A stretch of DNA of 64,000 bases from Acinetobacter tibetensis (GCF_023824315.1 NZ_CP098732.1:1364001-1428000), one strand, 5' to 3'; shown: positions 25,479 through 36,810, counted from the first letter of the stretch. Made by a program: numbers and translations. The notes: generated from the letters alone by a model not told the origin.

Positions 25479-26645
25479 ATGAATGAATTATCTAAAATGG
25501 AGTTTGTAACACCAGAAAAAGCCGTCGATCTTGACGCTTTATGTCAAGAAATTCGAGCAAGAGCCTGTACAGGTGAGTTCGATAATCAAGCCTTTGTTAG
25601 TCAGGACATGATTGAAAAACTCAAGCAATTGGGAGTTTATCGCGCGCTTGTGCCAAAACGCTTTGGTGGTGATGCTGTTTCACCGCGTGAGTTTTGTGAA
25701 CTGATTGAAACCTTGTCTAAGGCGGATGGTTCGGTAGGTTGGGTGGCAAGTTTTGGGATGAGCCCCGCTTATTTAGGCAGTCTGCCAGAAGCAACACTTG
25801 AAGAACTCTATAAAGATGGCCCAGATGTGGTTTTTGCTGGGGGAATTTTCCCACCTCAGCCTGCGGAAATTACCGATGAAGGCGTTCGAGTCAGTGGACG
25901 TTGGAAGTTTTCTAGTGGCTGCATGGGTGCAGACATTATTGGTGTGGGGATTTCACCTTTAAAAAATAATGAAATGCAGGGCCTACCGCGTATGGCAGTG
26001 ATGCCTGCCTATAAAGCCAAAATTGAAATGACATGGGACACAGTGGGTTTAAAAGGCACAGGCAGTCACGATTTGGTTGTGGAAGATGTACTGGTCGAAA
26101 AGCACTGGACATTTGTACGGGGTGAACCTTCCAAACTACCAGAACCCTTTTTTAAATATCCGTCACTTTCTTTAGCGACCCAAGTTTTAACCGTTGTCGG
26201 TATTGGTGTAGCGGCAGCCGCTTTAGAAGAATTTCAAATTTTAGCGCCAGGCAAAGCATCAATTACAGGTGGTGCAGAAATTGCGAATCGTCCTGTGACG
26301 CAATATGAATTTGCTCAAGCAGATGCAGAATTTCAGGCAGCCAAAGCATGGTTCTATCAAACCATGGATAGCGTTTGGCACGAAGTCGTTGCAGGGCGTG
26401 TAGCAACCACACAACAGATTAGTGATATGCGTTTAGCCTGTACTCATGCTGCTCGAGTTTGCGCCAAAGTCACGCGCAAAATGCAAATGTTAGCAGGCAT
26501 GACCGCCATTTATACCAACAATCCATTTAGTCGTTTTGTGAATGACACCAATGTAGTCACTCAACACGCCTTTATGGGGGATGCCACATTACAAAATGCA
26601 GGTTCAATTCGTTTTGGCTTAAAGCCAAGCCCAGGATATTTATAA
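25479..26645 (+). CDS. iacA: IacA, indole-3-acetate flavin monooxygenase (acyl-CoA dehydrogenase fold)
   Basis: A 388-residue protein with the acyl-CoA dehydrogenase/HpaB-C2-like fold. Features include GVYRALVPKRFGGDAVSP and SLSKADGSVGWVASFG near the N-terminus and VGLKGTGSHDLVVEDVLV in the middle beta domain. In auxin degraders IacA carries out the first oxidation of indole-3-acetate with reduced flavin from IacG, and turns indole into indigo. It lacks the acyl-CoA dehydrogenase catalytic glutamate context, consistent with the oxygenase branch. It follows iacH by 27 bp. Confidence 0.9.
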   Translation: MNELSKMEFVTPEKAVDLDALCQEIRARACTGEFDNQAFVSQDMIEKLKQLGVYRALVPKRFGGDAVSPREFCELIETLSKADGSVGWVASFGMSPAYLGSLPEATLEELYKDGPDVVFAGGIFPPQPAEITDEGVRVSGRWKFSSGCMGADIIGVGISPLKNNEMQGLPRMAVMPAYKAKIEMTWDTVGLKGTGSHDLVVEDVLVEKHWTFVRGEPSKLPEPFFKYPSLSLATQVLTVVGIGVAAAALEEFQILAPGKASITGGAEIANRPVTQYEFAQADAEFQAAKAWFYQTMDSVWHEVVAGRVATTQQISDMRLACTHAARVCAKVTRKMQMLAGMTAIYTNNPFSRFVNDTNVVTQHAFMGDATLQNAGSIRFGLKPSPGYL

Positions 26646-26672
26646 ATTTAAACTTGAGACAAGGAAATCAAA

Positions 26673-27032
26673 ATGGACGCTAAAAAAACTTTACGTGTGT
26701 TGTTCTGTATGGGCATTAATCAGAATTTTTTTGATGCAGAACCTGCCGAAGCAAAAGCGGTTTGGGCTGCATTTGGTGAGATGTGGAACGCAATTCATGA
26801 CCTACCGGGCGTACATGTTTTTGGCAATCTCGATGATGACCAAAGTATGGTTGGCCCTAGTACAGGCTGGCCATGGACGACCTATTTATTGGCAGATGTG
26901 CCTGACATTGAAACTGTACATGCGGCGTGTAATTTGTTCAGAACCACGGTTGTAGGCGAAGGTCCTTACAAACTATGGAAATACTGCAAAGTCGAAGCAC
27001 GTGTTGGACGTGAATTAATTATTCAACGTTAA
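26673..27032 (+). CDS. iacB: IacB, conserved auxin-operon protein
   Basis: A 119-residue soluble protein with no signal peptide or membrane segment. It has no catalytic motif that I recognise. Composition and size suit a dimeric alpha/beta-barrel fold. It is present between iacA and iacI in the A. baumannii operon and is conserved across auxin degraders, but its biochemical function is not known to me. Short spacing on both sides indicates it is translated within the operon. Confidence 0.85.
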   Translation: MDAKKTLRVLFCMGINQNFFDAEPAEAKAVWAAFGEMWNAIHDLPGVHVFGNLDDDQSMVGPSTGWPWTTYLLADVPDIETVHAACNLFRTTVVGEGPYKLWKYCKVEARVGRELIIQR

Positions 27033-27042
27033 GGTACAGGAC

Positions 27043-27570
27043 ATGGATGACAAGGTGAATTTGGCAAAAATTCTCTCACGTTTAGAACAGTTGGAAGCAC
27101 ATAACGCCATCCGTAACTGTCTCAATCGTTATATGGAAATTTGTGATGAGTTGAATCCGAAGACCAATTTAGATGAGCTGATGGGGCTTTTTGATGCGGA
27201 GTGTATTTGGGAAGGCATTGGGGAAAAGTACACCAAATCTTTTGGGCGATATGATTCTTGGCAAGCCATTTACAACATGTTCAAAAGTTATACCCAAACA
27301 GAATCTCACTTTGTCATGAATGCTCACTTTGTCAGTTCGGAGCAAATTGAAGTACAGCAACAGTATGCCACGGCGACTTGGCTGATGTTGCAAACCTCCA
27401 CTTTCCGCGATGGACGCAGTCATTTGAATAGCGCCAAGCTGAAGGTGAAATTTGCGCAACAAACGGACGGCAGTTGGAAAATCAAGCATTTTCAAACCCA
27501 GAATATTTTTAGCCGACCAGTGACAAATTGGCAGAGTGACGCTGAATTACCTGTCCCGACCCAGAATTAA
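27043..27570 (+). CDS. iacI: IacI, SnoaL/NTF2-like protein
   Basis: A 175-residue protein of the SnoaL-like/NTF2-like fold. It begins with a helical segment, followed by IRNCLNRYMEICDE, LMGLFDAECIWEGIG and a beta-sheet end with DGSWKIKHFQTQNIF. Such proteins act as isomerases, hydratases or small oxygenase partners. It occupies the iacI position of the A. baumannii operon. The exact step is not settled in my knowledge. It starts 10 bp after iacB. Confidence 0.85.
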   Translation: MDDKVNLAKILSRLEQLEAHNAIRNCLNRYMEICDELNPKTNLDELMGLFDAECIWEGIGEKYTKSFGRYDSWQAIYNMFKSYTQTESHFVMNAHFVSSEQIEVQQQYATATWLMLQTSTFRDGRSHLNSAKLKVKFAQQTDGSWKIKHFQTQNIFSRPVTNWQSDAELPVPTQN

Positions 27571-27598
27571 ATTACCAATTTATCAAAGGATTAATGAA

Positions 27599-28876
27599 AT
27601 GAATGGAATTATCTCAACACTGAATATTGGTGTGGATTATGAAGCACTGGTGCAAAGCGACCGTGCACATACGTCTTTATACAAAGATGAGCGTATCTTT
27701 AATGAGGAAATGCAGAAGATTTTCTACAGCACATGGGTTTGGGTAGCACATGCCAGTGAAATCCCAGAAGGCGGTAGCTATAAAACCATCAATATTGGCA
27801 AACAACCTGTCGTGGTGGTACGTGACCGCAAGAAAAAAGTGCATGTATTACTGAATCGTTGTCGCCATCGTGCTGCGACAGTCTGTGAACATAAAAAAGG
27901 CAAAACCAATAGCTTTGTTTGTCCATACCACGGTTGGAGTTATGCCTTAGATGGCACACTGCGCGGCGTTCCTTCCCCAGAAAGTTATGGTGAATGTTTA
28001 GATAAATCTGAATTGCCATTGGTCAGCCTGCGTGTTGAAGAATATAACGGCATGATTTTCGCGTCATTTAATCATGAGGTTGAGCCTTTAGAACAATTTC
28101 TTGGACCTGCGAAAAAGTGGATTGATTTGTTCATGAAACAAGGTGCAGGTTATCCAGTGAAAGTTTTAGGTGAACATCGTTTTACCTTCCCGGGGAACTG
28201 GAAAATCCAGCTTGAAAACACCACCGATGCTTATCATTTTCCATTGGTACACAAGTCTTTCTTAAGTTCAGTCGATGAAAAAACGGAAGAATTATTTAAC
28301 TTTGAAAATCAACCCGGTTTTGTTGAAGACTTAGGCAATGGTCACAGCGTGATGGTGATGATTCCTGAATTGGTCGATTTAGACGAAGAATTAATGGAAC
28401 GTCCAATTCAGGAACGCTTTGAAGATTTAGCGCAAGCATTGCGTGATGAAGGTCATGCAGAACTGGAAGTGCGTCGTATTGTACGTGCTGTGGGCGGTTC
28501 TGGTTTTAACTTAAACCTGTTCCCGAACATCGCCTGTTCAATGGCGTTTTTCCGCGTCATGCAACCGATTTCCGTCGATAAAACAGAAATTCATCATTCC
28601 GTGATTACGATGGATGGTGGCCCACAAATTGCGAATCAATATCGCCTGCGTTTGCATGAGCATTTCCAAGGCCCATTTGGTTTTGGTACGCCCGATGATG
28701 CTGAAGCATGGGAGCGTGTGCAAAAAGGAGCCGCCGCAGGCGAAAACCTCTGGATTATGTTGAACCGTGGTTTAGCGGGCGAAGTACAAACTGAAGATGG
28801 TTTGAAAAGTGATGTGAGTGCTGAAACAGGGATGCGCTCTGCCTATCAACAGTGGAAAAAGTTGATGACGGCTTAA
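27599..28876 (+). CDS. iacC: IacC, Rieske dioxygenase large subunit
   Basis: A 425-residue ring-hydroxylating oxygenase alpha subunit. The Rieske ligands are Cys88, His90, Cys108 and His111 (CRH and CPYH motifs). The mononuclear iron site is in LENTTDAYHFPLVH. With IacD and the reductase IacF it acts on an oxidised intermediate of auxin breakdown (3-hydroxy-2-oxindole-3-acetate in studied strains) on the way to catechol. The ATG at 27599 follows AAAGGA; a longer frame from 27536 overlaps iacI and is not supported. Confidence 0.92.
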   Translation: MNGIISTLNIGVDYEALVQSDRAHTSLYKDERIFNEEMQKIFYSTWVWVAHASEIPEGGSYKTINIGKQPVVVVRDRKKKVHVLLNRCRHRAATVCEHKKGKTNSFVCPYHGWSYALDGTLRGVPSPESYGECLDKSELPLVSLRVEEYNGMIFASFNHEVEPLEQFLGPAKKWIDLFMKQGAGYPVKVLGEHRFTFPGNWKIQLENTTDAYHFPLVHKSFLSSVDEKTEELFNFENQPGFVEDLGNGHSVMVMIPELVDLDEELMERPIQERFEDLAQALRDEGHAELEVRRIVRAVGGSGFNLNLFPNIACSMAFFRVMQPISVDKTEIHHSVITMDGGPQIANQYRLRLHEHFQGPFGFGTPDDAEAWERVQKGAAAGENLWIMLNRGLAGEVQTEDGLKSDVSAETGMRSAYQQWKKLMTA

Positions 28877-28886
28877 GGGGAAGAAC

Positions 28887-29372
28887 ATGAAAATTGATTT
28901 AAATTTACTCAATGAAGTCACAGCGTTTATTTGGGCAGAAGCCGATATGTTGGACCATGCTGAACATGCAGCATGGTTAAATCTTTGGAATGAAAAAGGG
29001 GTGTATATCATTCCAATTGATCCGACACTTAGCGATTATGAAAACAACCTGAATTATGCTTATGACGATCATCACATGCGTAAATTACGTGTTCAGCGTT
29101 TAGAAAATGGCGAAGCAATTTCAACTTCACCCAAGGCAAATACGGTTCGGAGCATTTCACGTGTTCGGATTTTAAAAGATGAAGAAGGTGAAATTGTTTT
29201 ACGTTGTGCGCAAAACTTACGTGAATTCCGTAAAGAGAACCTCAAACACTACACCGCAGATGTGACTTACCATTTAAACCGTGATGCCGAAGCGGGTTTT
29301 AAAATTAATCGTAAAATCATTAATTTAATTAATTCTACCGATACCTTGGCAGGTATTAGCTACATTCTATAG
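28887..29372 (+). CDS. iacD: IacD, Rieske dioxygenase small subunit
   Basis: A 161-residue ring-hydroxylating dioxygenase beta subunit with NTF2-like fold. Family marks are ADMLDHAEHAAWLNLWNEKGVYIIP near the N-terminus and the KTVRSISRVRI-like core (ANTVRSISRVRILKD). It is structural in the alpha3beta3 enzyme and follows iacC by 10 bp. Confidence 0.92.
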   Translation: MKIDLNLLNEVTAFIWAEADMLDHAEHAAWLNLWNEKGVYIIPIDPTLSDYENNLNYAYDDHHMRKLRVQRLENGEAISTSPKANTVRSISRVRILKDEEGEIVLRCAQNLREFRKENLKHYTADVTYHLNRDAEAGFKINRKIINLINSTDTLAGISYIL

Positions 29373-29382
29373 GAGCATCGGC

Positions 29383-30120
29383 ATGCAACAGGTTGTATTA
29401 GTGACAGGCGCTGCTTCAGGTTTGGGCAATGTCATTGCGGAATATTTTGCCAGCCAAGGTCATCAGGTAATTTTATCTGCCAGTACTTTGGAAAAGGCGG
29501 AAAAAGCCAAAGCAGAAAGTCAGTTTCCCGAGCAAATGTTTCCAGTGAAACTGGATATTTCAGTTGAAACGGACTTTCATGCCGTGGTGCAGTGGATCGA
29601 ACAAAAATTTGCAAAACTTGATGTGTTGATCAATAACGCGACGGTCACTAAGGCAACCCCAGTTTTGGAGATTACGGCTGCTGATTTTGACTGGATTACC
29701 CAAGTTAATCAGCGCGGTACATTCCAGTCTTGCCAAATTATTGGTCAGTACATGGCGCAAAAAGGCTATGGGCGCATTATTAATATGGCATCTTTAGCCG
29801 GGCAAAATGGTGGTACGGCAACAGGCGCACATTATGCAGCGAGCAAAGGTGCCATTGTGACCTTAACCAAAATCTTTGCTAAAGAGTTTGCGGCAAAAGG
29901 TGTGACAGTAAATGCCGTTGCTCCCGGCCCAATGGAATCAGCCATTGTGCATAGCGTGGTGTCAGACGAAAAAATGGAACAGTTTATCCAGAATATTCCT
30001 GTTAAAGCATTAGGCAGTATGTCGTTTATTGCTGAAACCTGCGCGTTGTTGGCAAGTCCAAATGCTGGGTTCGTCACAGGCGCAACTTGGGATATTAATG
30101 GTGGTTTATTCATGCGCTAA
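29383..30120 (+). CDS. iacE: IacE, short-chain dehydrogenase
   Basis: A 245-residue classical SDR. The cofactor motif TGAASGLG is at residues 8-15. Catalytic residues are Ser137, Tyr151 and Lys155. In the auxin pathway IacE oxidises the hydroxylated product of IacA. It starts 10 bp after iacD. It is a distant functional counterpart of IifB in the indole operon, since both oxidise hydroxylated indoline intermediates. Confidence 0.9.
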   Translation: MQQVVLVTGAASGLGNVIAEYFASQGHQVILSASTLEKAEKAKAESQFPEQMFPVKLDISVETDFHAVVQWIEQKFAKLDVLINNATVTKATPVLEITAADFDWITQVNQRGTFQSCQIIGQYMAQKGYGRIINMASLAGQNGGTATGAHYAASKGAIVTLTKIFAKEFAAKGVTVNAVAPGPMESAIVHSVVSDEKMEQFIQNIPVKALGSMSFIAETCALLASPNAGFVTGATWDINGGLFMR

Positions 30121-30156
30121 GCCTTGTGCCAAGCAAGTGAAAAGGAGAAAACAAAA

Positions 30157-32101
<1,945 letters not shown>

Positions 32102-32112
32102 GTCGGAATGCA

Positions 32113-32140
32113 CTGATAAATCTTCGGATTTATCAGTTTT
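32113..32140 (+). terminator. Terminator of the iac operon
   Basis: CTGATAAATC and GATTTATCAG form a perfect 10-bp stem with the stable TTCG tetraloop, followed by TTTTATTT, just after the iacG stop. Confidence 0.9.
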
Positions 32141-32205
32141 ATTTGATCTGAATATTGATGCTTAAGCCCGAATATATGTTTATCAGAGATGTATTTCGAT
32201 GTGAC

Positions 32206-32238
32206 AAAAAAGAGCCAAGGATAATCTTGGCTCTTTTT
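32206..32238. terminator. Bidirectional terminator, mainly for antABC
   Basis: AAAAAGAGCCAAG and CTTGGCTCTTTTT form a long stem around GATAAT-like loop bases. A- and T-tracts at both ends allow termination in either direction. It lies 50 bp beyond the antC stop. Confidence 0.85.
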
Positions 32239-32289
32239 GCGTTATTCACTAGAAATTACCATGAAGGATAGGCAATTTCGGTTTTAAAA

Positions 32290-33321
32290 TTAGGTTCGTG
32301 CAGTATTACTTTGTAAGAACTTTTCACTATACAAACGATAATCTTGTAAGGATTGTTCATCGAGCCAACTTTTAACCGCTTCAATCATTGGTGGCGGACC
32401 ACATAAATACATATCGAATGCTTGTTCAGCCAGTTGTGCTTTGTTCAAATGTTCATGAATATAACCCGCTTTGCCTTGCCACTCATCTGATGCTTTGGTC
32501 ACAATTGGGTGATAACTAAAGTTTGAAAATTGCTCAGTATAGTGATGTAAACGCTGTTGCTCACATAAATCTGACTCTGAATTCACCCCATAATAAAGTT
32601 GAATCGGTGGGGTATTGGGTTGTTCAACCAAATTGTCGAGCATACCTAAAAATGCGGATAATCCTGTACCACCTGCAATAAAGACCAATGGGCGTTCTAC
32701 TTCACGCAAATAGAAGCTGCCTAAAGGTGCTTCAATCAGTAGCGTCTGACCTATTTGACAACGTTCGCGTAAGTAATTGCTCATTACGCCATCGGGTAAT
32801 AGGCGAATCAAAAATTGTAATTGGTTTGTGGCATTTGGGCGATTGGCAAAGGAGTAAGAGCGCCAGTCATCGGTATCTGGAATTTGCAAACGTGCATATT
32901 GCCCAGCTAAAAATTGTAGTTGAGAGCTAAAGCTACTGGCATCCAAATGTAAAATGGCGGTAGTCTCTGAAACCAATTCAACGGCAGTGACTGTTGTTGC
33001 GATTTTTAAAGTTTCACCCGCATTACAGATGCTTGAATTATGATCAAAATAAAACGCGGCATCAGACTTTACCCGAGTTTGGCAAGCCAACATTTTTCGT
33101 TCTGCCAAGTCACGTTCACTTAAGGCATCTTCATCGACATAGTCTTGCGCATAGATACCCGTTTCACATTTGCCTTGGCAAGTTCCACAAACACCTTCAC
33201 GGCAATCGAGTGGTAAATTAATCCCTTGTCGAACTGCTGCATCAAGCAGCAATTCGTCTTGGTTCACAGAGATGAAAAAGGTTTTACCATCGGCAAAATT
33301 TAAAGCAACTGAATGTCCCAT
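32290..33321 (-). CDS. antC: Anthranilate 1,2-dioxygenase reductase component
   Basis: A 343-residue reductase with an N-terminal plant-type [2Fe-2S] domain (Cys40, Cys45, Cys48, Cys80), a flavin domain (WRSYSFANRP) and an NAD domain (FIAGGTGLSAFLGM). It resembles remembered A. baylyi AntC along its whole length. It feeds electrons from NADH to AntAB. The domain order is opposite to that of IacF, so the two dioxygenases of the island use different reductase classes. It is third in the antABC operon, 11 bp after antB. Confidence 0.93.
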   Translation of the reverse strand: MGHSVALNFADGKTFFISVNQDELLLDAAVRQGINLPLDCREGVCGTCQGKCETGIYAQDYVDEDALSERDLAERKMLACQTRVKSDAAFYFDHNSSICNAGETLKIATTVTAVELVSETTAILHLDASSFSSQLQFLAGQYARLQIPDTDDWRSYSFANRPNATNQLQFLIRLLPDGVMSNYLRERCQIGQTLLIEAPLGSFYLREVERPLVFIAGGTGLSAFLGMLDNLVEQPNTPPIQLYYGVNSESDLCEQQRLHHYTEQFSNFSYHPIVTKASDEWQGKAGYIHEHLNKAQLAEQAFDMYLCGPPPMIEAVKSWLDEQSLQDYRLYSEKFLQSNTART

Positions 33322-33332
33322 TTCTATGCTCC

Positions 33333-33824
33333 TTAAACGTGGTAGAAGTCTAAAACAGAATCAATTTTGTCATTCAGCAAAATGCTGTGCTGACGACGAA
33401 TCTTGAAGCTTTGCTCTGTTTGGCGGAGGAGATAAGTCGCATGACCATAGAAGGAACCTTCCAAACCTTGGCGGTTATATAGGGTATGCCAAGCCACTTT
33501 GGCTTCAACCAAACCATCTTCACGAGTTTGTACCTGCACATTGTTAATGCTGTGAAAGGTCCGAGGTAAAGGGCTCGCCGATGCCGCTTTACCTGTACGA
33601 ATGCGAAATACACGGTCTTCTAAACCTGAACGATCGGCATAGTAAATATAGGACAAGCCTTGATTCGGATCTTGCACATAATTGTGGTCATCAATCCACT
33701 GTGGAATATGATATTCACTGTCCTCATCATAAAGATCAAGATAGGCGTCCCAGTCATATTTATCGCAAAGTTCTGATTTTTTATACAAAAATTGAGAAAC
33801 TGCAAATTGTAGTTGTTGTGACAT
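33333..33824 (-). CDS. antB: Anthranilate 1,2-dioxygenase small subunit
   Basis: A 163-residue ring-hydroxylating dioxygenase beta subunit. Marks include KYDWDAYLDLYDEDSEYHIPQW and the INNVQVQT core. It pairs with AntA in the alpha3beta3 oxygenase. It begins 2 bp after the antA stop, with GAGGTG inside the end of antA serving as ribosome-binding site, so the subunits are coupled. Confidence 0.93.
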   Translation of the reverse strand: MSQQLQFAVSQFLYKKSELCDKYDWDAYLDLYDEDSEYHIPQWIDDHNYVQDPNQGLSYIYYADRSGLEDRVFRIRTGKAASASPLPRTFHSINNVQVQTREDGLVEAKVAWHTLYNRQGLEGSFYGHATYLLRQTEQSFKIRRQHSILLNDKIDSVLDFYHV

Positions 33825-33826
33825 GG

Positions 33827-35242
33827 TTACACCTCATCCGCTACGTTTTGATTTTGAAAAGTGATGTCGAACATTTTTAATGACTTTTTCTTGAAGCCAT
33901 CGAGCATTAGGCGTTGCCAATGACCGTGTTGATTGACATAGAGACCTTCATGGGTAAATTCACGCCCTGTAATTACAGGTTCAATGCCCAAATCAATTGA
34001 GTTTTTGCTTGGACCATATTCCCAAGCTTGATAACCACGTGAAATATCACTCCAACGTTCTAGTCGGGCTTGAAACCCTTTTTGCTGTTCACGGAATTCG
34101 ACCAAGTCATCAGGGGTGCCTAAACCTGAAACATTAAAGAAATCTTCAAATTGACGAATACGATTACGACGCGCTTCAACTGATTCACCTTTCACACCGA
34201 TACATTGGCTGATGACTTCGGTTTTGTTCCAAGCCACTGGACGAACAATTCGTAATTGTGAGCTGATTTGATCCATAAAGAATAAGCTAGGGTATAGGTT
34301 CAAGTTTCTTAAACGATGCATTGCCCATTCAGCATATTTTTGACCGTATTTCTCGACCATATAAGGCATAACGGTTTCATACCCAGGACGTACCGTTGGA
34401 TTTGGCATATCACTGAATAAAACACTATGTCCATTTTTGAAGCTAAACCAACCATCATCGGTTTCAGCATCACCTGCGCCTAATTTGCTGTAATCGAGCG
34501 TATCCAGTTCAGCCCCTTTGGTAGCATTTACTTGCTGACGATGTTGCACTGTAGAAACGTAGTTATAATGCACAGTACTTACATGATAGCCATCTAAGCC
34601 ATTTTCATTTTGCAGTTTCCAGTTCCCTGCAAAGGTATAGGCTGATTTGCCTTGCAGAACTTCAAGTTCTCCCGTTGGGGATTGATCCACCATTAAATCA
34701 AGGAAAATTTTGGCATCGCCCAAAAAGTCTTCCAAGGTATCTGTGGCTTGCGTGTCTAGGCTAACAAACACAAAACCTCGATAGCTCGCAATGCGTCCTT
34801 GTTTCAGTCCTCGGCTTGATTTATCAAAATCTTCACAATATTCACTTGGTGCTTTGACTTTGACCAAACGACCATCAGATTTATAGCACCATGCATGGAA
34901 GGGACAGGTAAAAGTTGATTGATTGCCTTTTGCAACACGGGTCAGTGTTGCACCGCGGTGTTCGCAGGCATTGACCATGGCATGTAACTCACCGTTGCCA
35001 TCTCGGCTGACAATAATGGGTTGGCGACCAATTTGAACGGTCAAAAAGTCGTGTTTGTTGGGAATTTCACTTTCATGGCAGGCATAAATCCAGACTTTTT
35101 CAAAAATGAATTCCATTTCCAGATCGAACAGTTCTGGCTGGGTAAACATATCTCTTGCGACGCGAAACACACCATCTTGAGGGCGGAAATCGATGCATCC
35201 ATCCACCAAGTCATTCCATTGTTGTAAATTTGATGAGGTCAT
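33827..35242 (-). CDS. antA: Anthranilate 1,2-dioxygenase large subunit
   Basis: A 471-residue Rieske oxygenase alpha subunit. Rieske ligands are Cys93, His95, Cys113 and His116. The catalytic iron region is in ENGLDGYHVSTVHYNY. It strongly resembles remembered A. baylyi AntA. The enzyme converts anthranilate to catechol with release of CO2 and ammonia. It links the product of the iif indole operon to the cat genes. No AntR-type gene is adjacent; the regulator may be one of the XylS-type proteins at 3790 or 11637. Confidence 0.95.
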   Translation of the reverse strand: MTSSNLQQWNDLVDGCIDFRPQDGVFRVARDMFTQPELFDLEMEFIFEKVWIYACHESEIPNKHDFLTVQIGRQPIIVSRDGNGELHAMVNACEHRGATLTRVAKGNQSTFTCPFHAWCYKSDGRLVKVKAPSEYCEDFDKSSRGLKQGRIASYRGFVFVSLDTQATDTLEDFLGDAKIFLDLMVDQSPTGELEVLQGKSAYTFAGNWKLQNENGLDGYHVSTVHYNYVSTVQHRQQVNATKGAELDTLDYSKLGAGDAETDDGWFSFKNGHSVLFSDMPNPTVRPGYETVMPYMVEKYGQKYAEWAMHRLRNLNLYPSLFFMDQISSQLRIVRPVAWNKTEVISQCIGVKGESVEARRNRIRQFEDFFNVSGLGTPDDLVEFREQQKGFQARLERWSDISRGYQAWEYGPSKNSIDLGIEPVITGREFTHEGLYVNQHGHWQRLMLDGFKKKSLKMFDITFQNQNVADEV

Positions 35243-35403
35243 GTGCTCAATCCTTTAGTCAATCAGCTTTAGCTTGATTGAAACGTGATTAAGCACTTGT
35301 CTCTATCCACTTTTTCCAGATGTTTATCCAGTCTGTGCTGCTTTTATTTTAAAGCGTTTAGATGCGGGATTTGATTAGGGGATAGGTATTGAAAGAGTCA
35401 GCT

Positions 35404-36012
35404 TTAACGTGCTGGCATTATTTGGGTGAGTTGCTGCATCATAATATTTACATATTTATGCACATCATCTTTAAAAATCATATATTGAAGTGCTAAGCCA
35501 TAACTCAAAGAGATAATTTCTAGAAGCTTGTATTCATGCTGAGCTGACTCTGCCGCAGAAAAATTTGGAATGAGTTGTTGTAAAACTTCAGAAACTTGTG
35601 CCTGATGATTCTGCCAAACTTGCTGATATTCATTGGAAAATATTTCGTCACGTGCCGCATATAATTGCAATTCAATTGAAATTTTCAGCCATTCATCATT
35701 TTGGAAAAATTCGATTAACCACTGTTCGAGTGCGGCCATTAAATCAGACTGCGTCAAATGTGTTTGAGTAATAATTTTCTGTAATTGCAGATTTTCTTGT
35801 TCAAATTGAATTTTCATTAAGGTCAGTAAAAAATCTTCTTTGTGCTCAAAATTTGAGTAAAAAGCACCTTGAGTATAGCCTGCCTTTTTTGAAAGATTCC
35901 GAATAGATACCGCACTATAGCCTTGTTCAGAAATAAGGTGAAATCCTGCTTCAATTAACTGATTTCTAGTTTGAATTTGTTTTTCATCACGAGAAATTTT
36001 TGTGGGTTTCAT
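35404..36012 (-). CDS. TetR-family repressor
   Basis: A 202-residue TetR protein. The N-terminal helix-turn-helix covers about residues 28-58 (GYSAVSIRNLSKKAGYTQGAFYSNFEHKE segment). The C-terminal half is helical and ligand-binding. It is divergent from a flavodoxin-like quinone reductase gene, with two copies of a palindromic operator between them. It probably represses itself and that gene in response to a quinone or electrophile. Although beside antA, its operators face the other side. Confidence 0.85.
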   Translation of the reverse strand: MKPTKISRDEKQIQTRNQLIEAGFHLISEQGYSAVSIRNLSKKAGYTQGAFYSNFEHKEDFLLTLMKIQFEQENLQLQKIITQTHLTQSDLMAALEQWLIEFFQNDEWLKISIELQLYAARDEIFSNEYQQVWQNHQAQVSEVLQQLIPNFSAAESAQHEYKLLEIISLSYGLALQYMIFKDDVHKYVNIMMQQLTQIMPAR

Positions 36013-36031
36013 AGGTTAATTTAAATTTCAA

Positions 36032-36100
36032 ATATCACTTGATATCTTAAACTTTAAGCGTTATTTTGGCTAGGTCTATTTCAGATATCAAGTGATATCT
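36032..36100. promoter_or_regulatory. Two TetR operators between divergent genes
   Basis: ATATCACTTGATATC (36032-36046) and AGATATCAAGTGATATCT (36083-36100) are near-identical palindromes with 8-bp arms around a 2-base centre. Their centres lie about 52 bp apart, near five helical turns. They sit just upstream of the TetR gene and the quinone reductase gene respectively. Confidence 0.8.
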
Positions 36101-36134
36101 AAAGTGGTAAATCTGTTTAAACCTAGAGAAAAAT

Positions 36135-36788
36135 ATGAGTAAGCAGTTGAAAAGAAAAATAGTGGTCATCAATGCTCATCCATCATCGACCAGTTTTAAT
36201 CAAGCTTTAACGCAAGCCTATATTGAAGCTGTACCATCTGACTTGCAGGTTGAAGTGATTGAAATTGGCAAATTACATTTTAATCCAAATCTGAAATATG
36301 GCTATGAGCAAAGAATGGAGCTTGAACCCGATTTACAAGCAGCATGGTCTAAAATAATGAGTGCGGATCATTTGGTCTGGATTTTTCCAGTGTGGTGGGG
36401 CGGTTTACCTGCTGTAGCTAAAGGGTTTATTGATCGTTTATTTCTTCCGGGCAAAGCCTTTAGCTATTTTGAAAACAGCAACCGTATTCGGGGGCATTTA
36501 AAACGCAAAACGGCCAGAATTATTACCACCTTAGACCAAGCAGGTTGGACTTATAAATGGTATTTTGGCGAACCGAGCACACGACAACTTAAAGATACGA
36601 CATTAAAATTTTGTGGTGTAGGGTCGGTAAAAACACATTATGTAGGCTCTGTACGGGGTTCTAGTTTAGCGCAACGTCAAATCTGGCTGGGATTAATGAA
36701 AGAACTGGCTCAACGTGATTATGCCAACTTGATGAAAAAATCAGATCAAGGAATGGTGCAACGGCTTCGGCTTTATTTTAGCAATTGA
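36135..36788 (+). CDS. Flavodoxin-like NAD(P)H quinone reductase
   Basis: A 217-residue flavodoxin-fold oxidoreductase (NQO/MdaB/Kef-ancillary type). The N-terminal VVINAHPSSTSFNQ is the FMN/FAD phosphate region. FPVWWGGLPAVAKGFIDRLFLPGKAF is the family's central motif. It should reduce quinones by two electrons in the cytoplasm. Controlled by the divergent TetR repressor, it probably protects against catechol-derived or other quinones. That purpose is inferred from its neighbours. Confidence 0.82.
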   Translation: MSKQLKRKIVVINAHPSSTSFNQALTQAYIEAVPSDLQVEVIEIGKLHFNPNLKYGYEQRMELEPDLQAAWSKIMSADHLVWIFPVWWGGLPAVAKGFIDRLFLPGKAFSYFENSNRIRGHLKRKTARIITTLDQAGWTYKWYFGEPSTRQLKDTTLKFCGVGSVKTHYVGSVRGSSLAQRQIWLGLMKELAQRDYANLMKKSDQGMVQRLRLYFSN

Positions 36789-36810
36789 TGGCATTAAAAA
36801 AGGGGAGAAA

